64,000 nt of DNA from Clostridiaceae bacterium (GCA_910575795.1 CAJTGE010000010.1:1-64000); one strand, 5' to 3'. Counted from the first letter of the stretch, positions 1-8,107 are shown. Notes: generated from the sequence alone by a model not told the origin. Made by a program: numbers and translations.

Positions 1-98
1 CAGCTTTATTCAGCGGCTGCCAAAGTACATGCAAAAAGCATTGGAGTGCGGTTCAGCGGCTGCCTGAGCGCTATTTTGTGAGCTAAAGTATTGATTTT

Positions 99-1049
99 TC
101 AAGGAGCAAATCCCATTTTTAATGTGGGAAGTTTGAGTTCATAATCAATAATGTTAATATATTTTTCAATAACAGGGTCAACCGTGTAAAGATCCTCTTT
201 TTTGAGTTCATCAATCAGGCGGATAGATTCATGGGTCTTACTGTAAATCTGGAACAGGGTACAGTTTTGAAGCAGCTCTTTTTCGCTCTCATTTCTGAGG
301 CAATGATATACTCCGTGGCTGCCCATCATATATCGGTCTTCCTGCAGGATTCTGCGTTCTTTGGTCAATCGTTCTTTTAATTCGATAAGCTGGCAAGCTT
401 TTTGAGTGTATTTGTCAGCCGACTGCCCGGAATTTAGAAATTCGTCATACCCGTTAAGCGAGTCGGCAAATTCTCCGATCACAAAGGACTCAAGCTGCAG
501 ATGTTTGTTTTGATATTCTTTATTGGGGAGCGGCTTGGCAAAGTGTTCCAAAAGTAAATCGCAGCGGCCTTGATTGTTATTGTGAATGTGATCGCCAGTT
601 ACTGCGGTGTCCAGCTTATGTAGCAGCATGGTCATAATATTTCCGCTGTTCGTGTCTAAATCAAAACGGATCGCCTTTGCCGTAGGATTATTTATTGAAA
701 TAATCATTTGTCCTTTCCATGCGGGATCCAAGGTAGTGCTAATGTGTCCCAATCCCTGGCAGACTCTGGAAACTTTGGCGTGAAAGGTTCCGGCCATAGA
801 ACGGTCAACTTCAACATACTCTTTTGAAAAAAACAGAACCGTGTCATTTCCGGGAATTATGACATATCGGTTTACTCCTTCATTTGTGGTCTGCTGATGG
901 ACCGTCAGCAGAATCCCCCGATTAATGGAAAAAGCAAAATAGGTAGTAGACAGATTATATCCAATACCTGTCATGTTTTCTTCCTCAAAGGGATAAATTT
1001 TTAAACTTCCGTCTGCAATCGCATTGATTAAATCATCTCGGGATAGCAC
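99..1049 (-). CDS. dCTP deaminase/dUTPase-fold protein with helical C-terminal extension
   Basis: Residues 1-165 resemble the trimeric dCTP deaminase/dUTPase fold: MLSRDDLINAIADG at the N-terminus and GHISTTLDPAWKG (about 101-113), matching the substrate-binding strand of Dcd (RIDPGWSG in E. coli) and motif 3 of dUTPase. The next strand reads MIISINN, so Ser118 occupies the position of the catalytic Glu138 of E. coli Dcd; deamination by the classical Dcd mechanism is therefore doubtful. Residues 170-316 are a charged, probably helical extension not found in Dcd. The start is GTG at 1049, chosen because GGAGG sits 7 bases upstream; only 12 bases separate it from the preceding gene, so the two form an operon. 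Possible roles are dNTP binding, dUTPase activity or regulation of its partner. The fold is fairly sure, the activity is not. Confidence 0.75.
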   Translation of the reverse strand: MLSRDDLINAIADGSLKIYPFEEENMTGIGYNLSTTYFAFSINRGILLTVHQQTTNEGVNRYVIIPGNDTVLFFSKEYVEVDRSMAGTFHAKVSRVCQGLGHISTTLDPAWKGQMIISINNPTAKAIRFDLDTNSGNIMTMLLHKLDTAVTGDHIHNNNQGRCDLLLEHFAKPLPNKEYQNKHLQLESFVIGEFADSLNGYDEFLNSGQSADKYTQKACQLIELKERLTKERRILQEDRYMMGSHGVYHCLRNESEKELLQNCTLFQIYSKTHESIRLIDELKKEDLYTVDPVIEKYINIIDYELKLPTLKMGFAP

Positions 1050-1061
1050 GGGATACCTCCT

Positions 1062-3269
1062 TTATTGTCTTTCCTGCTGCTCCTGGCATGGATAATGAGA
1101 CTCTTTAGATAAAGAAAAGCCGGCGTATTCTTGGAAATCGGTATGCATTTTCTCTGAGCCGTTGGCCGATGAAACTTTTCTGTTTTCGTTTCGCAGAGCA
1201 TTTTTGTGGAACTCTGAGGCAGAGAAATGAATGGCGTCCAGTTCATCTTTGTACGGAATTAACGGTGTATAAAAACGAACATAAGCGCTTCCGACAGCCC
1301 CCACAAAAAACTCATATTGCGCCTGTGTATTTGGGTCGCCTACTTCTATCACATGAGAGTGTGAGATGCCAGGATATTGTTCAATATAGTAGATTTTACT
1401 GATATTGGCTTCTTTGGCTTTTTTCGCACATAATTCGCAGGGGCTTGAGGTGGTAAACAAATATCCGCCCTTTGCACGCTCATTTCCGCATGCGGCCAAA
1501 GCCCGTTCCTCTCCATGTAAAGCTCTGGTATAAATCTGATCCCGCTGTTTGATGATATCCTGATAAATATCTTTAAAACAAAAGGCCATAGGTAATCCGT
1601 TCAGATTTTCTTTGGCATTTATCAGAGCAGAATTGATTTTATCTAAATATGCCCGGAAGGTTGGATCATCGAGTTCATATTTGCTGTAGGCTTCACTATC
1701 ATGTTTTCTGAGTAAATCAAAAAGATTTCTGCGCAGGCAGGATTCTACGCCGCAGGGGGCATCGTTCCATCCCAGAGACAATATGTTATATTCACTGTCT
1801 GTCACGACTGCGCCTACCTGACGTGACAGACATCCGGAATTCAGTTTGGCAGTCATCGCAATCTGCATACATCGTTCAAGTTTAGTAGGGGTAAGCAGAC
1901 CGGGATGGAGGATCAGAGTGACGATTCTGCCGAGTGAACGGATCAGGGGATAGTCACATTTGTAATCAGCCTCTTCGCGGTTGCGTGTGACAAAAATATC
2001 AGCATTCTCAATGCAGGTCATGACATCCTGAAGGATAAAGGAAGCGGTTTTGGATTCATAGGCAATCCTTCTCAGGGGCTTTTCAGGCGCAAAGATTTCC
2101 TTTATAAATTGGAATTCAGCGGTGCCTACCCCTAAATCTTCACATAATGTTTTACTGCGGTTAATAAAATCAGTTTCGCTTTCCTGTGTTTTTTTTCTGC
2201 TTTTTATATAATCATCAGCCAGATTAAACAGCTTTTTTCCGCTTGAGAGGTTTTCCTTTAAATCTGCGAGCTTAAATTGGACGATATCTCCGAACTTTGC
2301 CTGCCGCTTCTGATCATCGCAGGAAACCGCCATCAAATAGAAGGCTGAATAGCGCTTTTTAAAGTAATATGTCTCAAATATATTTTTAAAATTATTTATG
2401 ATCACAAAGGTAACAGGATTCGTGAGCGGAGGTTTTGTATCAGAGGATGCTTCCAGCAAGGGATAATGCCGCAGTATTTTTACGAATTGATTGATTCTCT
2501 CAGAAAGAGCAAATAATTTTTCAGCGTTTATGGTATTTTCTTTCTCCTGACTGGTAATAATGCTGCCGCTTGCCCGGATGCGGTTGCCGAAATATTGAAA
2601 GGCAGTGGTAAACGGGCCATCCCCTAAATCTTTTTTGATGAGATCTTTTAATGCAGGAAGAACTCCATAGCAAAAGATAAAGGAGTCCATTGTGAATTCT
2701 TTTCTGTCCAGACAGGCCCGGATGCTCCTCCACGTACTCCAGATAATCTCGCTGCTGACTGCTTTTTTCACAAATTCCTGGCTTTTTTTCTCTAATATCT
2801 TAAAATGTGATGATGTCAGGGCGCTGTCCTGATTATAGCAAAGAATTTGGTCAGCCTTTACGATTTTTTCCAATATTTTTGACTGAAATTTTGCTGGATT
2901 TTTGATAGAGTCCGACAAAATTTTTTCTATACTTTTTCGTACAAGATTGCCATTCGGATTGTTTTCCAATACATTCAGTTCAGAATCCATCAAAAAGGTG
3001 AGGATAGCACTGGTGACTCTGAGTTCAACAAAAGGCTGCCAATGATGATGTAAATAGCGATAAATAACTTTATGTTCACGAATTTCGCTCATAGAAAATC
3101 CGGTTGTATTGGCGGGCTGGGTGACATTATCGGAAAAATCGGGACTTGTCAACAGTCTGCATACGTCAGATGTTCCGGAACAAATTTTTCCGGTTAATCC
3201 TATGATGCAAAATTTTCGATTTTGTTCGGAAAGCTTGTTTACAAATTTAGATGATTGCTTAGAATCCAT
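1062..3269 (-). CDS. P-loop/dCMP deaminase fusion, AvcD/DcdV-type anti-phage candidate
   Basis: The 735-residue protein has an N-terminal nucleotide-binding loop (GLTGKICSGTS, residues 24-34) and a C-terminal zinc-dependent cytidine/deoxycytidylate deaminase domain. The zinc and catalytic motifs are complete: HGE at 585-587 and PCELC at 610-614, preceded by the deaminase strand CLSRQVGAVVTD. The P-loop-plus-deaminase order is that of Vibrio AvcD/DcdV and the E. coli defensive dCTP deaminases, which deplete dCTP/dCMP on phage infection. At 735 residues it is longer than V. cholerae AvcD (about 530), with a larger middle region of unknown role. The ATG at 3269 has GGGGGA about 8 bases upstream and a good promoter at 3319-3347. 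The cognate AvcI-type RNA inhibitor was not recognised. Family placement is confident; defence function is inferred. Confidence 0.82.
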   Translation of the reverse strand: MDSKQSSKFVNKLSEQNRKFCIIGLTGKICSGTSDVCRLLTSPDFSDNVTQPANTTGFSMSEIREHKVIYRYLHHHWQPFVELRVTSAILTFLMDSELNVLENNPNGNLVRKSIEKILSDSIKNPAKFQSKILEKIVKADQILCYNQDSALTSSHFKILEKKSQEFVKKAVSSEIIWSTWRSIRACLDRKEFTMDSFIFCYGVLPALKDLIKKDLGDGPFTTAFQYFGNRIRASGSIITSQEKENTINAEKLFALSERINQFVKILRHYPLLEASSDTKPPLTNPVTFVIINNFKNIFETYYFKKRYSAFYLMAVSCDDQKRQAKFGDIVQFKLADLKENLSSGKKLFNLADDYIKSRKKTQESETDFINRSKTLCEDLGVGTAEFQFIKEIFAPEKPLRRIAYESKTASFILQDVMTCIENADIFVTRNREEADYKCDYPLIRSLGRIVTLILHPGLLTPTKLERCMQIAMTAKLNSGCLSRQVGAVVTDSEYNILSLGWNDAPCGVESCLRRNLFDLLRKHDSEAYSKYELDDPTFRAYLDKINSALINAKENLNGLPMAFCFKDIYQDIIKQRDQIYTRALHGEERALAACGNERAKGGYLFTTSSPCELCAKKAKEANISKIYYIEQYPGISHSHVIEVGDPNTQAQYEFFVGAVGSAYVRFYTPLIPYKDELDAIHFSASEFHKNALRNENRKVSSANGSEKMHTDFQEYAGFSLSKESHYPCQEQQERQ

Positions 3270-3318
3270 GTTTTATATCCCCCATGCTTAATCATGATTT
3301 CTGATATTATTTATTTTA

Positions 3319-3347
3319 ATTATATCATAAATGCCCCTTTCATACAA
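3319..3347 (-). promoter_or_regulatory. Sigma-A-type promoter of the deaminase operon
   Basis: Read on the minus strand, -35 TTGTAT (3347-3342) and -10 TATAAT (3324-3319) are separated by 17 bases. Transcription would start near 3312, leaving a leader of about 40 bases before the ATG at 3269. Confidence 0.55.
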
Positions 3348-3643
3348 TGCATTGGAAATATATAATTATTTTTTTAAGCATTTTCAGGTTACTGTTTCGT
3401 ATAGTGCGATGTCTTGAGGATACCGAATGATCACAAAGTTTGTCATTTTTCATCATCTATTACTTGTCATATCCATTCTGGTTAGTATTTACTTTTCAAT
3501 GTTCATCCGACTGATGAATTTTGGACAGCAGGCTCAAGATTCCGGGAGGTTATAAAATATTAAAGGATACCGGGATTTATTTTTTCAGAGAGGATGGCTA
3601 AACTATTAAGGAATAGCGGGCATGAAAATCAATATAGAGGACA

Positions 3644-4075
3644 TCAATAATCCATTGTTGCATAGCCGAGCCATTCGGAAACTAATTTCGCTACATTATC
3701 GATAGACATTTGCGGCCTGCTGCCTTTGCGGTCAATATAAAAAAGATATTTATCCAGCTTTTTTTCCTGCTATACGTGTTCCAATCCCGCGCCTCATGCC
3801 GTGAAGAGTCTTCCTATCCCCGGCCGTATGGCTTAACCCAGCTTTTTTCTGGTATTTACGGAAGATGCAGGTGATGGGCGCACTATCATAGTATCTGAAA
3901 TACGGGGCGCTCCAATGATGAATCAGTTATGAGTTTCATCATCAGGATATACAATTATACCGAAAATTCATTGCCCAAATATTTTGTAACAGGCTCTCGG
4001 ATGTGATTTTTCAGGATAATTAGCTTTTCGTAATAAGTGGCATAGGAGGCCTCCTGTCCGATCCTTATCGGCTTA
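3644..4075 (-). pseudogene. Decayed tyrosine recombinase/integrase
   Basis: No open frame survives, but translating the minus strand piecewise gives ordered integrase-like fragments. About 4075-3965 reads KPIRIGQEASYATYYEK, like an N-terminal/core segment. About 3930-3785 contains WSAPYFRYYDSAPIT and later DRKTLHGMRRGIGTR, the His-x-x-Arg box of tyrosine recombinases. About 3775-3644 reads LDKYLFYIDRKGSRP and continues to a stop. The fragments lie in different frames and contain stops, so the gene is dead. It marks the defence/toxin region as a former mobile island. The bases between 3270 and 3640 hold only the promoter described; I see nothing else there. Confidence 0.65.
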
Positions 4076-4239
4076 ATTCATTGGCAAAATTATTTTGAGT
4101 AGCGCTCCCGAAGAAAAATCCTGCGCACTATTAAAAAATTATTTCTTAACAGTTTCTAATTGAAACCATCCTGAAAGTATAGTATAATTTTTTTATTTAC
4201 ACGGCTTCTCCAAAAGAGAGAGACGAACAGTGATTTTAT

Positions 4240-4379
4240 GGATTCCAATGAGTCGTATTATTCTGGCAGGGTGTGATTATTTCATTACAACAGACGATCG
4301 TCTGCTAAAATATCAGGCAGATTCGATAAGCCTGGTTTCGCCATGTGAATTTATCAGAAGGCTGGAAGGAGGCATGTAA
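4240..4379 (+). pseudogene. C-terminal remnant of a PIN-domain toxin
   Basis: The frame ending at the TAA at 4377-4379 encodes ILAGCDYFITTDDRLLKY followed by LVSPCEFIRRLEGGM, the typical C-terminal end of VapC-like PIN ribonucleases with the late acidic residues (TDD). The upstream two thirds of the domain, including the first catalytic Asp, are missing. The stop overlaps the start of the next gene as TAATG, so the two were translationally coupled. The left boundary is approximate. Confidence 0.6.
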
Positions 4380-4603
4380 TGTACAGTACGGTGGAGCTCA
4401 TGGACATGGGGCTGGCCTGTCTGGCTGAAAAGCTGGGGATCGTAAATGCAGAGCGCTTTATTGCCACGATTAAAAGGGAAAGCTTTGATTATACAACATG
4501 GCAGAGAGAGTATTTTGATCAAATGAGTCCCGGACAGTTCAGGGCAGAGGCTCTGGAATATGCGAAACAACATCCCCATAAGGGAAAGGGAGAACGAATC
4601 TGA
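4379..4603 (+). CDS. Small protein, probable partner of the PIN-domain gene
   Basis: A 74-residue acidic/basic protein beginning MYSTVELMDMGLACLAEKLG, with FIATIKRESFDYTTWQREYF in the middle. The ATG overlaps the PIN stop (TAATG) and has GGAGG 9 bases upstream inside the PIN remnant. The position suggests an antitoxin-like or accessory protein of a PIN system, although the order toxin then partner is the reverse of usual vapBC. No DNA-binding motif is obvious. The gene looks intact while its partner is not. Function is inferred only from context. Confidence 0.55.
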   Translation: MYSTVELMDMGLACLAEKLGIVNAERFIATIKRESFDYTTWQREYFDQMSPGQFRAEALEYAKQHPHKGKGERI

Positions 4604-4670
4604 CACTTTAAAATTGAAAACATTGTTTGGGAATGCTTTAAAAGCTCTGGTTTACTCCGGGGCTTTTTTG

Positions 4671-4770
4671 ATTCCCGCGGGCAACGAACCAGGCGGGCAT
4701 GCCTGCATGCACATTTGGCGACTGACGCGAGGGTCAGCAACCCCGCTGTTTTTCAGCAGGGGTGTTGACT
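4671..4770 (+). repeat. Dispersed intergenic repeat, copy 1
   Basis: This 100-base segment begins ATTCCCGCGGGCAACGA, contains the palindromic GGCATGCCTGCATGC stretch and TTTGGCGACTG, and ends in a small CCCCGCTG...CAGCAGGGG hairpin followed by TGTTGACT. A second, longer copy is at 30168-30298 and a short fragment at 31916-31930. No coding frame is shared, so it is an interspersed non-coding repeat of unknown type. The rest of 4604-4917 contains no recognisable gene. Confidence 0.6.
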
Positions 4771-4917
4771 GCAAAGAATCAGGAAATGTTTTGCCAGATA
4801 AAAAAGATACAAAAAAGAAAAAAGCAGCGAATTGTATTTCTCATAGGGCATATAGCCGGAGCTTCTCCTTTTTCGTTCTATCAGTGAATAGTTCCATAAT
4901 AAAATTTGGCGTAGGGA

Positions 4918-5724
4918 CTAAATTTGCTGTGTTTCCTTTAAATGGTTTATTTCTGCCAGCGGCAGTTTGGTGATTTCTGCAATTTCTTCGAGAGTATCTT
5001 TCCCCCTGATGATCAGGCGGAGGGCAAATTCCTTTGTTGTTTCCAACGCTGTTTCATTCCGCATTTCCTCCAGCATACGGCACATAATCAACACTCCTTC
5101 CTCGTCGCTTTTAAAGTAGCGCACCCTGTCAGCCAGTATCTTATAATTCATATCAGACGGGTCGGCGCATGAGAAGTCATGCATGAGCCGTCCCAATGTG
5201 GTTTCATCCTGGATCTGCGAATTTACATAGATAATATGGGCGTCATCCCCAAAATGATTCCCGGTTTCCTCTACAAAGCGGTTGATATGGTAGATGGGAA
5301 GCCCTGCCCCTATCACATCATTTTCAGTAATGAAAATGACAAAAGATTCCGGAGGCTTCTCATATTTATCCCCCGGCTCTGTGACATTCGCATCAATCAG
5401 GCCGGAATGGTATCTTGCCCGTTTTGGGATTGCGCCCCGATCACTGCGCTGTATTTCGACGTTCAGCGCGTCCCCGGCGCTGTCAACGGCAAATATATCG
5501 AGCCTTGCGGAACGTCCCTGGAGGTTCTTCATATTATATTGGGAATGTACTTCGGTCACTTTCAGGTCGTCTTTCTTTAATATGATACGCAGTAACAGCT
5601 CCACACATTCAATATCTTCAAATACCTTTGTGCAGAAATCATCGTCCAATAGCCGGAAGTTCTTCAATCGCTGAAGGTCTTCCTGATGCTTCTGGCTGTA
5701 TTGTAATCCGTTGGCGGCATCCAT
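4918..5724 (-). CDS. Rpn family recombination-promoting nuclease / PD-(D/E)XK transposase-like
   Basis: The 268-residue protein carries the Rpn/PDDEXK transposase-family signature: KNFRLLDDDFCTKVFED near the N-terminus, then GRSARLDIFAVDS (residues about 71-83) and LNVEIQRSD (about 87-95), giving the D...E-x-Q nuclease core. It also has the later segment FVIFITENDVIGAG. The C-terminal part (MCRMLEEMRNE and following) is a helical tail with a possible helix-turn-helix (DTLEEIAEITKLPLAEI). The start at 5724 follows a GGAAAGGA-type site. Such genes occur in many copies in gut Clostridia and Bacteroides and are thought to nick or cleave DNA and promote recombination. It sits in the decayed mobile region. 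Confidence 0.8.
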   Translation of the reverse strand: MDAANGLQYSQKHQEDLQRLKNFRLLDDDFCTKVFEDIECVELLLRIILKKDDLKVTEVHSQYNMKNLQGRSARLDIFAVDSAGDALNVEIQRSDRGAIPKRARYHSGLIDANVTEPGDKYEKPPESFVIFITENDVIGAGLPIYHINRFVEETGNHFGDDAHIIYVNSQIQDETTLGRLMHDFSCADPSDMNYKILADRVRYFKSDEEGVLIMCRMLEEMRNETALETTKEFALRLIIRGKDTLEEIAEITKLPLAEINHLKETQQI

Positions 5725-6098
5725 TTTATTACCAGTCCTTTCCAGATATCAAAATGTGCAAATTTATCATCTAACGAAATACTATATTCCGTTTTTATGA
5801 TTCCTGATTTTTCATCAACAGTTAATTCCGACAATGCGCTGACCGCATTTTTTATTTCCGTATCCATCGGCCATAAATCTCCTTTTCGTATGGCAGGAAA
5901 CGCAAAAGCCATTCCCAAAAGGTATATGGCCTCATTGGCATTATACCCTGAAATCCAGGCTAAATCAATCGGAACATTTAGTTTTATCCAGACGCTGGAT
6001 TGTAAAATCAAATACGGAATCGGGTATTGGATATACGGATATTTTGATAGTGGTTCTGTCAGAAAAGGTTGGATGAACAGTGCAAGTGACGTATGCAA
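5664..6098 (-). CDS. Unrecognised open frame, possibly a gene fragment
   Basis: A 144-codon frame whose end overlaps the start of the Rpn gene by about 60 bases in another frame. It begins with a hydrophobic, Pro/Tyr-rich stretch (MHTSLALFIQPFLTEPL) and later has a more protein-like section (MDTEIKNAVSALSELTVDEK). I recognise no family. The long overlap and lack of a good ribosome binding site make it likely to be a decayed fragment or spurious. Confidence 0.25.
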   Translation of the reverse strand: MHTSLALFIQPFLTEPLSKYPYIQYPIPYLILQSSVWIKLNVPIDLAWISGYNANEAIYLLGMAFAFPAIRKGDLWPMDTEIKNAVSALSELTVDEKSGIIKTEYSISLDDKFAHFDIWKGLVIKWMPPTDYNTARSIRKTFSD

Positions 6099-6163
6099 AA
6101 ACCGGCGGACAGGCTTCTGGTTACTTTAAATGAGCGCCTAAGATACAGACATGATAAGCCATG

Positions 6164-6371
6164 TTTCGTAGAATATCTAAATCTAAGAAATTTTTCTCCA
6201 TTATACTACGCTTCTTCCGTTATTTCAATGGGATTTTCTATCAGAAATGTTTAAATATTTCAATAAATATCTTTATAGATTTCTTAATTTCATTTTCCAG
6301 ATAAAACAATCAGATTTTATAAAAAGTTTTCACATGCCGGATTTCGTAGATTTAGATATTCTACGAAATCC
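6164..6371 (+). promoter_or_regulatory. AT-rich leader with competing inverted repeats before loaP
   Basis: Segment A (6164-6185) is a perfect 22-base reverse complement of segment C (6347-6368). Segment B (6339-6350) also pairs perfectly over 12 bases with 6360-6371, forming a compact hairpin that uses part of C. The two pairings exclude each other. The start of the LoaP-like gene follows at 6406. This arrangement could be an attenuator or autoregulatory leader; it could equally be a MITE-like insertion with about 210 bases between ends. No gene was seen in 6099-6405. Confidence 0.45.
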
Positions 6372-6405
6372 ACAGATGGCGGTAACGTCAGAAGAGGTAT
6401 GTCAG

Positions 6406-6963
6406 ATGGAGCAATGGTATGTGTTAAAGACTGTTCCGGGAAAGGAACAGGAGGCCGCTGATCTTATCAGAAGGGCCGTAACGCCCGGCCTCTTTAAGGA
6501 GTGCCGGGTTCTCAGGAAAATAAAGGTATTCCGCTCCGGCGGGGCGCTGCGCTTTTTGGAGGGCGTGCTGTTTCCAGGATATGTGTTTATCCGGACGGCC
6601 TGTCCCGGGGCGCTTGATAAGGAACTGAAACGCTCCCGGGATTTCCCGCAGTTTCCGTCCATCACTCCCGTGGAAGCCGCGGATTTGGCATTTTTGGAGG
6701 ACATATGCGGCAGGGATCTGGAACGGCCCATGGGGGTGACCCGGCTGACGCTCGGCGGGGATAACCGGATTATCCGGGCAGACGGGATTTTAAGCGGCTA
6801 TGTAAACAGGATCATCAAGCTGAACCTGCATAAACGGTTTGCGCTGGCGCAGGTGGAGCTGTTTGGGCGGGTCCAGCCCGTGCTGTTTGGCGTGACGCTG
6901 GAACAGGATCCTCTGATGCCCGGCGGGTATGGGGGTGTTTGTTCCGGCAGGCCGGCGGTATAG
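6406..6963 (+). CDS. loaP: LoaP-like NusG paralog, antiterminator 1
   Basis: From ATG 6406 the protein has 185 residues: an NGN domain starting MEQWYVLKTVPGKEQEAADL and continuing with FLEGVLFPGYVFIRTAC, and a KOW-type C-terminal domain (IIRADGILSGYVNRIIKLNL). This is the LoaP family, specialised NusG relatives that bind a leader RNA hairpin and let RNA polymerase read through terminators in long polysaccharide or antibiotic operons. Start 6406 is preferred over upstream in-frame ATGs because the domain begins there and GAAGAGG lies 8 bases upstream. It heads a 20-kb plus-strand polysaccharide locus, its expected target. Confidence 0.8.
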   Translation: MEQWYVLKTVPGKEQEAADLIRRAVTPGLFKECRVLRKIKVFRSGGALRFLEGVLFPGYVFIRTACPGALDKELKRSRDFPQFPSITPVEAADLAFLEDICGRDLERPMGVTRLTLGGDNRIIRADGILSGYVNRIIKLNLHKRFALAQVELFGRVQPVLFGVTLEQDPLMPGGYGGVCSGRPAV

Positions 6964-7154
6964 ATGGGAACCGTTTCATTTTGAGGAATGCAGGGCTGCC
7001 AAATGGAATGCCCGTAAAAACAAATCAGGAAAGCGGCCTGTGGTTTATGCCATGGGGCGCGGAATGATGGATTATAAGGCAAAGCAGACAGGCGCCTTTT
7101 GTAAAGGGGCGGCTGGCGGCCTGCGCTCCGGGGCGGAACCGGTATATCCGCGCC

Positions 7155-7177
7155 GGGAGGGCGGAGCATGCCCTCCC
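7155..7177 (+). promoter_or_regulatory. GC-rich hairpin between the two loaP genes
   Basis: GGGAGGGC (7155-7162) pairs with GCCCTCCC (7170-7177) around a 7-base loop. A second palindrome, TTCAGAC-AG-TCTGAA, is near 7221. The 400-base gap 6964-7361 holds no credible gene; these structures could be a LoaP recognition hairpin or a terminator without a U tract. Role not shown by the sequence. Confidence 0.35.
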
Positions 7178-7361
7178 TCCTCCCCTCCTCCGCCTTGGAG
7201 GCTAAACATTCGCAACAGTTCAGACAGTCTGAATCATTGTGAAAATCCATTCTGTATTATTTGCCAGAAAGCATATTTGCCGGAAAACATTTTACAAACA
7301 CGCCCCAGTGATCTATTCGGCCGGATGGAGCACTGGGGGCCTGGGACAGGAGATAAGCGTT

Positions 7362-7883
7362 ATGTGGTATGTGATTCAGACCAGCGCCGGAAAAGAGATG
7401 GAGACAGCGGGCGTGATCCGCAAAATGCTGATGGAACGCAGCTATCGCCGGTGCTTTGTGATCCGGCATGAATGCGTATGGAGGCTGGGCGGGGAGCTTA
7501 AGATTCACACGGAGCCGCTGTTCCCGTCGTATGTGTTTATAGAAACCGACACGCCGGAGGCGTTTTTTTATGAGCTGAAGCGTGTCCCGAAGCTGACAAA
7601 GCTGCTGCGCAGCGAAGAATCATTCTGGACCGTGGACAGGGAGGAAGAGCGGTTCCTGCGGGATTTGATTGGCGCGGATCCGGAGTATGTGATCCGGCGG
7701 GTTTTGGTGAGGGTGAATGAGGCGGGGGAGATAGAAAAGGCAGAAGGCGTGCTCAGGAGCAATTTGGGCAGAATTGTGAAAAAAAGGCTGCGGAAGCGGG
7801 TGGTTGTGATCGAGATCCCGTTTTTAGGGGAAATGAGGCGGGTTCCCATCGGGATCCGCCTGGAGGGAGACAGACAGCGATGA
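7362..7883 (+). CDS. loaP: LoaP-like NusG paralog, antiterminator 2
   Basis: From ATG 7362 the protein has 173 residues, beginning MWYVIQTSAGKEMETAGVIR with the NGN signature PLFPSYVFIETD and a C-terminal KOW-like segment (GVLRSNLGRIVKKRLRKRV). The start is chosen because AGGAG stands 8 bases upstream and the domain begins at this Met; the longer upstream frame has no matching sequence. It is clearly diverged from the first copy, so the two probably recognise different RNA or act sequentially. Its stop overlaps the next ATG (ATGA), making it the first gene of the main polysaccharide operon. Confidence 0.82.
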   Translation: MWYVIQTSAGKEMETAGVIRKMLMERSYRRCFVIRHECVWRLGGELKIHTEPLFPSYVFIETDTPEAFFYELKRVPKLTKLLRSEESFWTVDREEERFLRDLIGADPEYVIRRVLVRVNEAGEIEKAEGVLRSNLGRIVKKRLRKRVVVIEIPFLGEMRRVPIGIRLEGDRQR

Positions 7884-8107
7884 AGATGGGCAGGAAAAAG
7901 GAGCGGATACGGATGCCGGCGGCGAAGGGACGGTCCGGCGGGGGCGGGGAGCTCCCAAGTGGGAATCCCCTCCATGGGTATGAGCGTTGTGTCCTGTGCA
8001 AAAAAGAAACCGACATTCCGGCAGGGCTGGATATCAGCCAGAGGCGTTTTTATATGGAAGGGGCCGGGCAGCTCTGTAAATCCTGTTACGGGAAATTGTA
8101 TCTTTAG
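7880..8107 (+). CDS. Small zinc-ribbon-like protein of the polysaccharide operon
   Basis: A 75-residue basic protein with two CxxC pairs, RCVLCKKE and QLCKSCYGK, spaced as in a small zinc ribbon, with DISQRRFYMEGAGQLC between them. The ATG overlaps the stop of the second LoaP gene by four bases, so the two are translationally coupled. Possible roles are an LoaP cofactor or an RNA/DNA-binding regulator. No named family is recognised. Confidence 0.55.
   Translation: MKMGRKKERIRMPAAKGRSGGGGELPSGNPLHGYERCVLCKKETDIPAGLDISQRRFYMEGAGQLCKSCYGKLYL

Noticed and set aside
3270..3420. A possible AvcI-like antitoxin RNA upstream of the deaminase gene
   Set aside because: Only the promoter and a short AT-rich leader were seen; no distinct second promoter or structured RNA was recognised in this gap, so it was not called.
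6247..6405. A longer LoaP protein starting at 6247
   Set aside because: The added 53 residues do not look like protein sequence and cover the repeat structure; the start at 6406 has a ribosome site and the domain begins there.
7239..7361. Longer second LoaP protein from 7239
   Set aside because: The extra 41 residues are unrelated to NusG and the RBS is at 7362.
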